Both the position numbers and the translations under genes were made by a program. Below, in pieces: positions 33,120 to 45,090 of a DNA stretch of 64,000 nt. Origin of the DNA: Ottelia alismoides (Eukaryota > Streptophyta > Magnoliopsida > Alismatales > Hydrocharitaceae); NCBI GenBank assembly GCA_037367405.1, contig JAZKJV010000093.1, positions 310,001 through 374,000 of the forward strand, given 5' to 3'. The notes under the pieces were generated by a model that worked only from the letters and a program-made list of their open reading frames with translations, ran no database searches and was not told the DNA's origin. Each line of letters begins with the position of its first letter. Position 1 is the stretch's first letter.

Positions 33120-36100
33120 TGATTTAGCCGAAATTCGGTGGTCTTAAGTTCCGCACAAGGCGGGAACTCAGTCGAAGTGTCGACCACTCAAAAATCCCGA
33201 ACTAAGTCAACAATTAACCCACAATATGAAATCAAACAATGACTAGAAATAGTGGAGTTAAAATTTATTATAACTCTACAAACAGGTGTATAGTGGAAGT
33301 AGGTACAGTGTCAAACTCAGGGAGCAAGGCAGGATAGATCAAGCAATGATGCACAAAAATGTGATGTGATTAATTGTCTACAATAATGCAAATGTTCTTG
33401 TGGGTTTTAAATTTTATATTTTTTTTTTAAATTTTAATTTTATATTTTGATTTTTAATTTTCTGATTTTATATTTTCTTTTTATATTTTATATTTTTTTT
33501 CTTTTTATAAATAGAATATATAAATAATATAAGAAAAGAGGTGGTAAAATATTTATAAAAATAAGGAAAAATGCTCAAAAATTAGGAAATAGAATATTTT
33601 TTATCTTTTTATATTTTTATACTGTTTTTGTGATTTTTGGTGATTTTTCAGAATATTTTTGGTATTTTTAAAAGTAAAAATACAAGAAAACAGGGAATTA
33701 ACTGCTGGCCGAGATTAAAATGGGAATGAAAAATAGCAAACAGTAACAAAATTTCCCAAATTAATTTGAAAATAAAGGGAATAAAATGGGGGAACGACAG
33801 GAATTGAGTTTATATTTTTAGAATTTTTCTATGATTTTTTTGAAGTTTTTAGGTGTTTTCTAATTTTTAAGGTTTTTTTTGAAATTTTTAATTATTTTTG
33901 GATAGTAATTAAAAGTCACTAAAATAGACCTTAGGTAAATTTTTTGGAATTTTTCAAAAAGATTTGATATTTTTTTGGTATTTTCTAATGCAAACAGTAG
34001 CTGAAATGCATGTTTTTTATTTTTAATAAATATAAAAATACAACAAAAATAAAATGCAAAAATATGGCGTAGACAAGCAAGTTAACAGGAGCCTAGGGTA
34101 TTTTTTTGGTAATTTTTGGAGTTAATATGATGCGTAAAATAATTAGGGAAAGCAAAAAGAAACTACACTACTAGCAAGGGCTTAATAGTAAATAGCCAAA
34201 AGTTCCAAGGTTCGCTTTTAAAATTTCCAGACCACATGCACAAGACACGTGACTGATAGGGGCCAAGTTGCAATTTTCACACAAAATATAACACTAAATA
34301 TTGCATTTAATGGACCAATTACAAAATCCAAGACCAGCGGGGGTACACCTGCAAAATACCCACCAGGGCGCGTGACTAGCACGCGCCTGGGAGGGACCTA
34401 ATTGTAATATTACAAAACACGGGGGTCGTAATGCAAAATACACAAAAATATTATACTGCAATTTAAAGTTCTGGTACTGAAAATAAATACACAAATGACC
34501 GAGGGCCTCTCTACAAAATACCCCGCACCTCACGTGTACAGGTCACGTGAGGTGACGTGGCGAGGACCTAAGTGCACATATATAAAGTTCAGGGGACTAA
34601 ATATAATTATTACAAAAATCTTTAAACTGCAAATGAAAGTTAGTTCTATTTAGTAAATACAAAAATGCGTGGGGTGACGAGTGCAAAATACCCCTCGCGC
34701 GCGGTCCAACGGCGGATGTGCGTCCACTTGACACGTGGCGATGATCTGACGGTCGATGACGCTTCGCTTCGACGTTTGAGATTAGATCTCAGACCGAGAT
34801 CTGACGGTCGACGTTCGAACTGGAGGCGCGGCTCGATCCGACGGTGGCGAAGCGCGGAGGAAGAACGGGGAAGAACGCCGGCGAGGCGAACTTCCCCGGG
34901 CTTGCTCTCCGTGCTCCGGTGGCTTCTGGGCTTCAAAATGGGGCTGCGCCCTCCTGGGAGTTTCCTCTATGCGCGGGGAGGTCCAAAACACCTCGGCGGT
35001 GGCCGAGGCTCGCTGGGGACGTCGGCGGAGATGGGAGGCTTCGTGCATCTCCAGCGAGGGTCAAAATGACTCCCGAGCGGGCGTTCAAGTCCTGACACCT
35101 GCAGAAAAGGGTGAGAGGACCAAGGGCAAAGTGCCTGGGTCCCGCGGAGGCGAAATGGCGGCGCGAAGTGGCGATAAGGTGGTTGGCCGGAGGTGCGCTC
35201 TGGCGAGGTTGATGGGTAGCGTGATTTGATCAATGGAAATGGAAATTTTGAGAAGGCTTTTGATCCTATGACTACGTCAAGTAAAATGCAAAAGAAAAGA
35301 AGGCGGAAGGGGGCTGCCTCAACGGTGTATCACCGGAGGGAAAGGGTACCTCGACCGCCGGTGAAGGGGGAGGTCGTGGAGCCGCCTCAGGCTATGCTCG
35401 ACCCGCTTGATGAGCTCAAGAGGATGCTGTCACCTTCCTCGAGCATTTGGGCACAAGAACGGGAGCTAACCTATGGAATGAGGGGTTCAAAAATTCAAAG
35501 GAAGGTCGGGTGTGCGTTATAAGGTGTTTGACTCTGTGGATCTGGCGCACCAAAGACCAAGGGACGACGCCTCACACAGCGATCCAAAGTCCAAGATAAT
35601 CACTGGGCGAGTAAGGTGGATGATCGAGGAGAAGATTTGCAGAAGGAATCGACGTGAATGGATGGAAGGTTTGACCTCGAAAAAAATCGAGAAGAAGGGC
35701 CCTAAACGAGGTCTGACAGACGCACATGGGGGAGGACGACCAGTTGACCGAGGTCAACTGGGGCTGTCACCTGATTGGTCCACGTGGACCAACCAGGAAA
35801 AATCCCTGGAAATGATTTTGTAAAATCAATTAAAAATAGTAAATGAATTATTTAGTTTTAGGTTATTAAATAAAAAAATGTTTATTATTTTATATATTAT
35901 TTTATGGTGATTTTTAATTATTTTTATGAGGTGTATTTTTACAAGTTACCTTTTATAGCCCTTGTAGGTATATTACCTATATATTTTGTTAGTTTATTTT
36001 TATTTTGTGATTTTAATTTATTTATTTTTGTGTATTATTTTATAAATTTATAGAATACTTTTATACACTTAAAAGTATTTTTACTTTATTTTTCTGAGAT

Positions 36101-36948
36101 ATTTTGTATATTTAATAAAATAGAAGTATGTATTATGTAGGTATATTTACAGGTATAATACCTATGTATTATGTATAGTATTTTTATTTTATGTTTTCTT
36201 TGTATTTTTATTTATGTTTTAATGCACATATTTATTATAAATAATATTTACAAAATTATAAAAATATAAAATTATAAGAATAATGAATAAATAATAAATT
36301 GAATATTTTAATCTGTACAAGTATACAATGAGGGTCCAAAACTCAACTTTCAAGTCGTAGCTCCGCCAAATGCAAAACCACCGCCATTAAATAGCTTATT
36401 TTAAATTATATACAATTAAAGGTGAGTTTGATGCATTTGGATTTTTATTTGCAAGATACAGGTCTGGGAAGTTGGGATTCTGGATTCTTATTCAGATCAT
36501 AACTTTTTATCTGTACATTATTTTTGAATGAAATCAATTTTATATTTTTCTTTATTTAATTATATACAATTTTCATGTACAAAGTTTCTTTATTTGATGT
36601 ATAAAAAGTGGAACCAAAAATAGGTCCCAAAATGAATAAAGAATGAATGAAAAGAAGGGGATTTTTATTGTATTCTGGCCCTTATCTCCCCCTGCTTTAT
36701 TCCTTGTCGACCTATTCATCAAGATGCCTAGGTCTCGGGGTTTTGGGTCATAAAATATTTACAATATTTTATTCTTTTTCTTTTCTTTTATTTATTTATA
36801 ATTTTGGCTTTAATTATAGTATTTTATACACTATTTACATGCACATGCATGAATGCTAAGATGCTGGATTTAATGCTATTTACACACATTAACTAGGGTT
36901 TTTGAGGTCAAAATGATAGAGTAAAGATGATGAAATGTGGATTCATAA
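33120..36948 (-). mobile_element. Solo LTR of the Athila-like family inside the copia RT (3829 bp)
   Basis: It matches the LTR at 12390-16255 from end to end: TGATTTAGCCG at the left, TGTGGATTCATAA at the right, with the same AT/GC/AT layout and stem motifs. TTGAT flanks both sides (33115-33119 and 36949-36953), a 5-bp target duplication, and the copia RT frame continues correctly across the site. There is no internal element sequence, so it arose by recombination between two LTRs. One terminal base has changed (CATAA where the others have CATCA). Open frames in its GC-rich part are unsupported. Confidence 0.93.
35770..35797. repeat. 28-bp CACGTG dyad in the solo LTR, one mismatch
   Basis: This is the same dyad as at 323-350 and 15085-15112, with one substitution in the left arm (CTGATTGG where the others have CTGGTTGG). 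Confidence 0.8.
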
Positions 36949-37518
36949 TTGATCCATATAGATCTCTTCCTCAAGACTGCCATGCAAGAAGGCGGTCTTC
37001 ACATCCATCTGGTGGATAGAGAGATCATATACAGATGCCAATGCTATGAGCATCCGGATTGTGGTCATCCTAGTCACAGGGGAATATGTATCAAAATAAT
37101 TGATACCTTCATTTTGCCTAAAGTCCTTTGGCAACTAATCTGGATGTGTACTTTTCAATTGATCCGTCAGGCCTAAGCTTTCTCTTAAATACCCACTTGC
37201 ACCTAATGGTAGAGCATCCTTTGGGTAAATCAACCAACTCCCAAGTTCCATTAGCCATAATGGAATCCATCTCAGATTTGATGGCTTCCTTCCATTGTTT
37301 TGCTTCAGATGAGGTCATGGCTTCCTTGTAACTTAGTGGATCACCCTCGATCTGGTAGACAACAAAGTCACTACCCAGATCCTTGGCTATCCGAGGTTTT
37401 TTTACTCCTCCTTGGCTCAATCTCTTCAGAAAGATCATTGGGTTCAGGTTGAGTCTCAACCCCCACATTCGTTATCATTTTCACTTGATCTGGAATAGAT
37501 CCTGACGTGGAGGTGCCT
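36949..37518 (-). pseudogene. Copia integrase-RT connector and RT fingers
   Basis: 37468-37118 contains YKEAMTSSEAKQWKEAIKSEMDSI, WELVDLPKGC and KWVFKRKLRPDGSIEKYTSRLVAKG, the start of copia RT. 37134-36949 continues with YFDTYSPVTRMTTIRMLIALA and HQMDVKTAFLHGSLEEE, which includes the motif A aspartate. The coding frame changes near 37125. It is cut at 36949 by the solo LTR. Confidence 0.9.
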
Positions 37519-38697
37519 TCAATGATCAAATTCTGAGGAATCCCAGTCTTCAACGGGAAGACAATCCTCAAAGAAGGTAGCATCACGAAGTTCAACAATG
37601 GTGTTGACATCTATGCCTGGTATCTCGGACCGAATTACCAAGAACCTATATGCATAGCTATTTTCCAAATAACCTAAGAAGACCGCATCAATAGTTTTAG
37701 GACCAAGCTTCTTTCTCTTGTGTTCTAGGAATAAAACCTTAGCGAGACAGCCCCATACTTTGAGATGTCTTAAGCTCGGTTTCCTATTTCTCCAAAATTC
37801 AAAAGGACACTTTTCCATATGCCTTGGAGGAACCCTATTCAGAATATGGCAAGCTGTATTCAAGGTTTCTCCCTACATATAGGTTGGAAGTCAAGAACTT
37901 TGTAGGAGAGCATTGATCATGTCAGTTAATGTTCTATTTTTCCGTTTTTTTATCCCATTTGATTACGGTGAATATGGAGCCGTAACTTCATGAACTATGC
38001 CGAATGATTTGCATTGTTCATCAAACAAGTTAGAGGTATATTCACCTCCTCTATCTGACGTAAGGCGTTTAAGCACTTTTCCTGTTTCTGTCTCAGCATC
38101 ATTCTTAAATATAAGAAATTTCTCTAAGGCTTCATCCTTGGTTTTCATTAGATATACATAGCAGTATCTACTGCCGTCATCTATAAAGGTGATAAAGTAT
38201 TTTTTATTGTCTCGGGTCAACACACCATTAAACTCATAGATATCCATGTGCACTAGATACAAGATCTCACTATCTCTAGAGAAAGACTGAAAAGACTTCA
38301 TAGGTATCTTAGCTTGTACACAGATTTCACATTTTTGAGTTTTATCAATAGTTTGTTTAGGGATCAACTTTAAATTCATCATTTTTTTAATTGAATTTAA
38401 GTTTACATGTCCCAATCTACCATACCACAAATCACAAGATTCTAGATTATTCACAACATGCGACACATAATTAGAACATTCAGAATTTAAAACATTCATT
38501 GCATTAATGTTTACTGAATCACATCTAATTCTAAATAACAAATCAAAATCTGCCAAATAGCCTTTTCCATAAAAAGTGCCATGTCTCAGAATGACAACTT
38601 TATTACATTTAAAGTTCAATTCAAAACCATTTCTAACTAAGATAGAGCCAAATAAAATATTCTTCTTGATGTCAGGAACATGCAACACCCCGTGCAA
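37519..38697 (-). pseudogene. Copia integrase
   Basis: 38697-37963 carries the zinc module and catalytic core: LWYGRLGHVNL..CEICVQAK, then D152 (HMDIYEF), TFIDDGSRY and D215 (TSDRGGEY). The usual first zinc-binding His (WH.RLGH) is Tyr here. The frame stops at 37963 after TAPYSP. 37863-37519 resumes downstream of the catalytic core with NTACHILNRVPPRHMEKCPFEFW and GYLENSYAYRF. The stretch between 37963 and 37863, where the last catalytic residue lies, has further stops. Confidence 0.88.
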
Positions 38698-38700
38698 CGT

Positions 38701-39787
38701 CTAGACACGTCCAAAGGAGAACCTCAAGTTGACTTGTTCCGACTCTAGCACCCTAGCTGCAGAATCATTCTCCATCTTCACAGTCCCACCACTGCAGGTT
38801 TGATAAGAAGAAAACAAAGTTCTGTCAGAACAAATATTTACATTGGCTCCCGTATCCACGAGCCACTCATTTGTATCATGGATATGGTATAGTTCAGGTT
38901 TTACAGAGACATACCCCTCGCTAGCCATGAGTCCCATAGTGATCATATTCACTTGCGGACTCCTGTCTGCAGCCTTAGGTTGAGCCTTTAAGGACGGACA
39001 ATCCTTCTTCCAATGGCCAACCTGATTACAGAGCCGGCAGGGTTTATTCTTTACCTTTTTCTGGATCTTGCCCTTTGGTTTTATTTTATTGTTATTAGCA
39101 CCCTTTCCCTTCTTATCTTGACCCTTCAAGGTCATGAGATTGACCTTAGCATGAATATCGACAGGAAGCACATGCTTTTGTTTCCTGTGTTCCTCCTCTA
39201 TGGCAATTACCACCATCAAGTCATCCATAGAAATTTTTTCCTTCCTGTGTTTCAGGGTCATACCGAAGTCTTCCCACAACTTGGGGAGTTTTTCTATGAT
39301 GCACATGACCTGAAACTTCTCAGGAAGTTTCATTTCGACATCTTCTAAACCATGGAGCAGGAGTAAAAACTCGTGTGCCTGTTCAGAAACTGACTTCCCT
39401 TCGGTCGTGGAAAACTTTAAAAACTTGACCACGGAGTATTTCTCAATACCGAAGTCTTCGGTGTTATACTTCCGATCCAAATCTTCTCATTGCCCCTTCG
39501 CAGTTTGCGGGACGAACAATACATGTCAAACAACGTGTTGGACAGAGACAACAGGATGCAACCATGACATATATGATCGCGTTCTTTCCGCGCGGATTGC
39601 GTCTTCTGGCTATCACGTATGGGGTTTTCCGTTTCCACCGTAGGACAATCGGTTCAAGCATATAGATTAATCCTATGGTGGTTAACCAGATCTTCATGCA
39701 TTGTTGCCAACGCTTGAAATTCTGACCACCGAATTTTTCAGGCATACCCGTCATATCTACACTCGATTTAAACATCGTTTCCAACAT
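38701..39787 (-). pseudogene. Copia Gag and protease
   Basis: Gag begins at ATG 39787 or 39775 (MFKSSVDMTG..FGGQNFKRWQ), only about 36-48 bp from the 5' LTR. A frameshift near 39650 and a TGA near 39505 break it. 39480-38701 continues with the Gag core, a CCHC knuckle CRLCNQVGHWKKDC (C148, C151, H156, C161) and the protease start WLVDTGANVNIC, with D-T-G at 209-211. A stop follows at 38701, just before the integrase frame. Confidence 0.88.
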
Positions 39788-39823
39788 GAATCTAAATTCG
39801 ATTCCGGTTATCCTCTCTAAGAT

Positions 39824-40805
39824 TGTTGTAAACATGATCATTACCGCATATAATAAACAATAATTACACGAATCCAAATGGATTGACAGAAAGGCATTAC
39901 AAATTATCAAGATTAATAACATGCAGTTCCAATCCATTATCTGATTACAGAATGCAAACATGAACCGATTAAACGAACGGAAACATAAAACCGGGCAAGA
40001 TCCAGGAAAGGTAAAGCAATAAATAAATTGCGGCAAACAAAATAAGAGAGAGATTAGATTAGAAGTCACCGAAGCGTCCATGAAATGGACTGTTCTTAGA
40101 GAGGATATCGCCCCCACAATACCGGTGCGTAGGGTACTGGCGATCCGCTCCCAGGATACGACGGCACACGATCTTCGTCTGCGTACACCGACGAGATCAT
40201 CCTCAAATGTACCTCAGAGAACTGCAGTCGAGAGAAAGAGAGACATGTTCGTCTGCGAGAGGAAGAACAAAACAGAGCCAAGATGGTGTGAGAGATTTTC
40301 TTGCGAGTGTATAAAACACGACGTGGAGGAAGGGATATATATATATATATATAGACGGTCGCGTGCCCTAGTGCGGTGCCTTTCGATTTCCGAAAACACC
40401 CCTCAATGGGCGCGTCATTTCGGATCCCGAAATCGCGGCCAGAATCGCGTCCACAATGACGAGTTGAATTCCCATCTTAGTCGACTTACCAAATTAATCG
40501 TGTGATTAATTTAATCAACTTACCAAATGAAGCCCGCATCAAAAGTATCAAGATCTGAGATGACTCTCCCGAGCCGGAGACAGAGACGGAGAACGCACGC
40601 GCACATGTGGTCCTTCATTCTTCCTCTCTATTATTGCTATAAGGGCTTGGGGTGTGAGCTCATATATAAGCCCACCAAAAGTTTAGAGCTCCAGGGAATT
40701 CCAACTTTCCCTCCAAGCCATTTGATTTCCCAATTGAAACCAGATTAACTTCAATTATACTACATAGATTTTCCAATTAAAATCTAATCACAATTTAATA
40801 CAACA
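39824..40805 (-). repeat. 5' LTR of the copia element (982 bp)
   Basis: This is the partner of 30353-31387. It contains a longer TA run at 40337-40353 at the TATA-like site and a second TATA-like site at 40662-40668. Just inside the LTR (39788-39823, minus strand) I do not see the initiator-Met primer site usual for copia; the bases read ATCTTAGAGAGGATAACCGG. Confidence 0.9.
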
Positions 40806-40809
40806 ATTA

Positions 40810-40925
40810 GAAGCTAAAGGAAGCATGGCAATAATGATTGAAACAACGACACTAGTCTATCCAGGGATGAGTGGAGGGGCAGTAGTGATCTTAAGGTTTG
40901 GATGGACTTGTCATAAGGTAATTAC
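40810..40925 (+). pseudogene. DEG15-like protease, fragment downstream of copia insertion
   Basis: In the frame that continues from 30352 when the inserted element is disregarded, this encodes IMIETTTLVYPGMSGGAVV. This is the GxSGG motif of trypsin-like DEG15 with the catalytic Ser codon at 40870-40872. After about 40890 the homology shifts frame (an LDGLVIS reading in another frame), and nothing recognisable follows 40925. The insertion, the internal TAA and this shift make the gene non-functional. The N-terminal half is not in the window. Confidence 0.6.
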
Positions 40926-41929
40926 AATATCAAAAATCTAACATGATTGGGAGTCAGCGAGTAATTTCAAATAGACTTTATTTCAAATACTACAGATGTC
41001 CTGATAGATGACAGTTGCAAGCTCAGTGCATTTGAAACTCCCAAAGGACTTTATGGTAGCCCTGTAGGTGCACTTGCTTCTTGTTCCATTTCAGAAGCTG
41101 CATATTGTGGTCTAGACCAACCAGCAAGCAGCTTTGACTCTTCACCATTAACAAATTTAAAGGTCCTTCAACCTTCCATATTGCTGCTTTCTACTTACTT
41201 TTTTTATTTTCAGAAAGCAGTAGCTGGAATTCTCATTTTTTATCTTCTTTGGAGAGAGCTATTGGCGTGGCCTCTTTAAGCACCCCATTCTTTTTCTACA
41301 CAGTGAGAAAGAATGTATGTATTGATTGGCAAGCTTGAATTAAATAATATCTTAAGAAAGGGACTGCAAAAAGCACTGTTGATATTATTGGTTCATATGC
41401 AAATTGATGTAGCACTTCAAACTACATTTTATTTATATGATCTAACACACCCAAAAGTGTGTTTTTCTTTGTTGCTACCAGACCCTAAGCACTAGTTAGG
41501 AGTTGCGCCAGTTTTGATCTGAGCATGTTTGCAAAGCTACAGATCTTTTGATTCAGTTCATCTCTGCAGTGATACACATTTGATTTTATTTCTGAAAAGA
41601 ATCATAGAGATATTTCAAATTCTTTGATCTCCACTAACTTATAGCAAGTGACATTTTGCGTAAAATTTCCAAATTAATGAATTTTAGTATTATATTGATG
41701 AATAGACATATAAGTTCAATTTGATGTACTGGATATTTTATAATCAACATAATGGTCATGAAGATTCTCAAGGTGTAATTAACAACTATTTTCAGGTTTT
41801 CCATCATAATGAATGCTATTTTCTTTCAAGGTGCCTGCATCTATCTGCACCTATCTCAATTCAAAGTTTCATGATAAAAATCCAAGCAAAATTAATGATT
41901 AATGCCTTACTTATCTCACATGATAACTT
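40926..41929. other. Region between gene fragments, no assigned gene
   Basis: 40996-41163 is an open segment (plus strand) with ACAG just before it and AAAG/GT at its end, and balanced codon use; it may be an exon remnant, but I do not recognise the protein (contains FETPKGLYGSPVGALASC). A pyrimidine tract and CAG precede 41216, where another open stretch begins. From 41340 to 41929 the sequence is AT-rich and I see nothing coding. Confidence 0.3.
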
Positions 41930-42064
41930 ATGCCTAATGACCCCATACTGGACAGATGGGTAGCTCTTCTTAAGGCTTGTCAGATTCATGCAAATGTTGA
42001 CCTTGGCGAGAAAGATTTACATATGCTAAAAGATGGAGAAATGTCGCTATGCTTCAAAATATAA
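41930..42064 (+). pseudogene. Pentatricopeptide repeat (PPR) protein fragment
   Basis: Frame 41930-42064 reads RWVALLKACQIHANVDLGE within a short frame that starts MPND and ends FKI before TAA. This is the conserved W.ALL.AC..H.N.ELGE wording near the end of plant PPR proteins of the PLS/E class, which edit or process organelle RNA. Only about 45 codons remain and no repeat array lies upstream, so it is an isolated fragment. Confidence 0.55.
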
Positions 42065-43804
42065 TAAAATAATGTTGCATGAGACATGTCTGGTTGTAGT
42101 TAGATTGAAGGGAAAAAGGAATGAAGGTAAAATACGTAACGTTCAACAAGTTGGAGGTGAAATGATGAGGGGTAAAATAATTAATTATCAGAGCGATAAC
42201 ATCCTTTTTGTATGGTCCAAATTGTCTACTCTGTATAAACAATGCTTAGCGTTTAACATCAACTGTGATCGGAGAGTATAGAAATTTAATTGACTTATTG
42301 AGTCAAGTACCCAATGATGAAAGTGATATAATACCGATTATGAAGATTGAGATATCTGTTTTGTCGTGGATGATGTCCCCGCGTGTTTTGTGTGTTTCCA
42401 CGAATGTCCTTTCCTGTGTTGAGGTTTCGCACATGAATGAAATTCTCGTGTTGCTTTGGGTAGTTGAAGATAGCGCCCACAAAGGATGGGCATGCACCCT
42501 TGGGTTCTCAAGTAGACGACTAGACGACCGTGACCCCAACAGTTGCATTGGCTGGGAGACATGTAGTATGATTGTACCCCGATGTTGTTCCGATGGTTGC
42601 GTAACGACCTTCGAGGACGCGTGGCTGCTAGTCTTACCTTCGCTTGAGTCGTAGAATTTATATGTGAGGCCAAGAAGAGCCGATCACTCGAGTTGGTTTC
42701 TCGTATTTGTTCTATGAAGGGAGTTCCAGGACGTGGTTAGTGATGAAGGCGTTCTACCGATTTGCCCCATAGCTGAAAAAATGGAACGTAGTAATAGGAC
42801 TTTCCAACTACTGTGACGAGTGTTAAAACATATCCTATAATCAAATCTAGTGCTCTACCTTGTGCACTACCGTTGTGGACTCTTACCGATGAGTAGTGGA
42901 TATTAGTTGATCGTGTTATAACACAAGCATCTTATCTCACTAGGTTGGACATGAGATCGGTATAGTGGAGAATGATAATCTCTAAGGAAAGTAGGGAGGT
43001 TAGTAATGAAAATTGTCGGAAACTTAGTTAGGGTGCATCTATTTCACACGTGCCTACGAGGCCCCCACCCCTGAGATACGATGTATCTTGGAGTCATAGT
43101 GTAAGACCCTTGTGGTCAATACCACAAACTATTTCCATTACCAATACTGTCTTGTTGCTTATAGTCGTAGACTCTTACTGACGAGGAGCGAATATAAAAT
43201 GATCATAATTCAAATCAAATATCTTATCTCATGTGTAATGTATGGAACATGGCTAAGAGGCATATAAATAATAACAATAGTTCTTAAACAATTTTAAATG
43301 TGATAACCTAAATGACAGAGCTACATTGCAGGTTATTCACTTCTCATTAAGTACTTGTTAGTATTCATTTTGTTTCTTATGGCTAGTTGCTTACCTTACA
43401 ATCAGTTTCTTGTGCATACTTTTTTACCATTTTTAGATGTTGTTTATATTTATATTGGGCATTTTGCTCAAAATCCTATTTGTGTGAAATTGGTAGCTTC
43501 GTAGGGGAAGAAGCCACATCAGTAGGCGGTTTGTGAGTTGACTTTCTAGCAGATAAAATTAATGATACAATAGTTTACTCTTCTTTTAGTTATTATTATT
43601 GGACAGGTTTTTGAGAGACATGATGCATATGTACATATTACTATACATTTGGTACTTTGTACATCTTTTTTTGGACATTGATTATGAATGGGAAAAATAT
43701 AGTGATTTTTTTCGTTATTACTACTCTCCTGCATAAATTGCAGTGTTGGTATTTCGAATGTAGAATAGCATGTCATGGATACGTATTGTTGGGTATCTAA
43801 ACCC
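42065..43804. other. Unassigned intergenic region with a diverged duplication
   Basis: No supported gene was found. The frame at 42265-42654 (129 codons) has no recognisable content, and the opposite strand is also open over much of it, so I leave it out. A stretch around 42869-42945 (ACTCTTACCGATGAGTAG..ATCTTATCTCA) recurs in diverged form about 290 bp on, at 43165-43235 (ACTCTTACTGACGAGGAG..ATCTTATCTCA), an old local duplication. Confidence 0.4.
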
Positions 43805-43840
43805 TGAGGGTGAGACAACTGCCCCACATGTACTTAGGCT

Positions 43841-43888
43841 CTGGTCAGCTTAAATATATGAGATCTGGTCAGCTTAAATATATGAGAG
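43841..43888 (+). repeat. Two tandem 24-bp units
   Basis: CTGGTCAGCTTAAATATATG begins both 43841-43864 and 43865-43888; the units differ only in their last base. They lie in the hairpin region of derivative 2. Confidence 0.8.
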
Positions 43889-44713
43889 AACAAAAACAGG
43901 GTGATCGAGGGGAAGAAGAAGAATCATGAGTATACATAAGACAGAGTTCTGCCCCCCCCCCCCACACCATGCTCAGGCCTTGGCCTATGTGTAGAGGAAG
44001 TAGAAGGGAACTGATGTGATCGGAGAGAATGTACATAGGATCAAGAAGGTTTTCAACAAACCTCCTCGTGAAAGTGAGGCATGAGGGTATATGGATGTGG
44101 AAGATGTGGAAAAGAAGATTCTCGACCATCATCAGAGTCATCTTTAGAAGAATAATAGTGTTTGCAGAGGTTCTCTAACTCTTTTTATTCTCCAGCCACT
44201 CACTCATAATGTACTCACTCACATGGTTAACCAACTCGACCTCGGAGGATGAATAATCTCGTGAAGAGGTGTCCAACTGGTCATATCTGATCACTCCAGT
44301 CAGTCTACCAAAACCTGGAAAGGAATCCTAAGAAAGATCCATGTCTATAGTGAAATACTTAGCCGATTTGCTAGATCCTGGAACAATGAGAGAAGGAAGG
44401 TCAGAATGGTTCTACCCTCCACTAGAACCAGAATAGAGCATGTAAACCCTTTAGACTGAGTCTATGAGGTGTTGTCATTAGGTTCTTCATTGGATTATTC
44501 ATGTTATTCATTGAGCATCTCCTTCAATGTCAGTACATGTTTCGAGTATGAACTTGTGTTCTCAGTCAGCGTAGGATTTATAAGCTTGTGTGTCAAATCA
44601 CAATAATGATCAAGGAACCCGAATGATTGTATCTGAATTTGATGAATTGGATGTATCTATGTTAGGATCACTCACCTTGATGGCAACATTGGTCGGCTCG
44701 ATGGTCGGCTTCT

Positions 44714-45090
44714 TTATGTTTCTCTCTTAGGGTTATGTCTTGAGTCGGGTGTTCCTAAAGAGAGGGTCTGACCAAGTGAAGTGTTTGATATTTCCTCTTG
44801 GTCACGACTGTTGGTATATTGTTCAGTTGACTCAAGGTGGGGTGTGTCCTCGAGAATTTGATCATTTTGGTTTTGGTTTGAAAATTTTATGTCATCAGTC
44901 TCACAATCGATGATTGCTCTAGTAGAGGCTAAGAATGGTTTTCTCAAAATGATAGGAGACTCAATCAACTCTCCTCGGTGCTCAATGTCTAGGACAATAA
45001 AGTCCACTCTATGTTTGATACCTTTGAATTTCATGATGACACAAACAATTCCTCTCTATTTTTTAGTGGATCGATCAGGCAATTGAACGA
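44714..45090 (-). pseudogene. Athila-type aspartic protease remnant (derivative 2)
   Basis: 45034-44714 reads MKFKGIKHRVDFIVLDIEHR, then ESPIILRKPFLASTRAIIDCE, matching the C-terminal half of the protease at 7814-7206 and of derivative 1. 45090-45035 continues upstream in a shifted frame (DRSTKK-like). The DSG-bearing half lies around 45170-45090 and is disrupted. A Glu/Gln-rich tail follows in frame to 44714. Confidence 0.65.

Larger units (their letters stand above)
30353..40805 (-). mobile_element. Ty1/copia retrotransposon inserted in the DEG15 pseudogene
   Basis: LTRs at 30353-31387 and 39824-40805 start TGTTGTAAA and end ACAACA on the plus strand. ATTAG occurs immediately outside both ends (30348-30352 and 40806-40810), a clean 5-bp target duplication. 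The minus strand reads Gag, zinc knuckle, protease, integrase, RT and RNase H, the copia order. Without the nested solo LTR the element is about 6.6 kb. The LTRs differ at about 10 of the first 116 aligned positions by my count, so the insertion is old. Tork-like affinity is a weak guess. Confidence 0.93.

Noticed and set aside
42265..42654. 129-codon plus-strand frame
   Set aside because: The opposite strand has a 111-codon frame over the same bases, codon use is unremarkable and no motif is recognisable.
43952..43963. Run of 12 C as a polypurine tract
   Set aside because: It lacks the TATACTT context and any LTR next to it. More likely slippage, or a sequencing-prone homopolymer.
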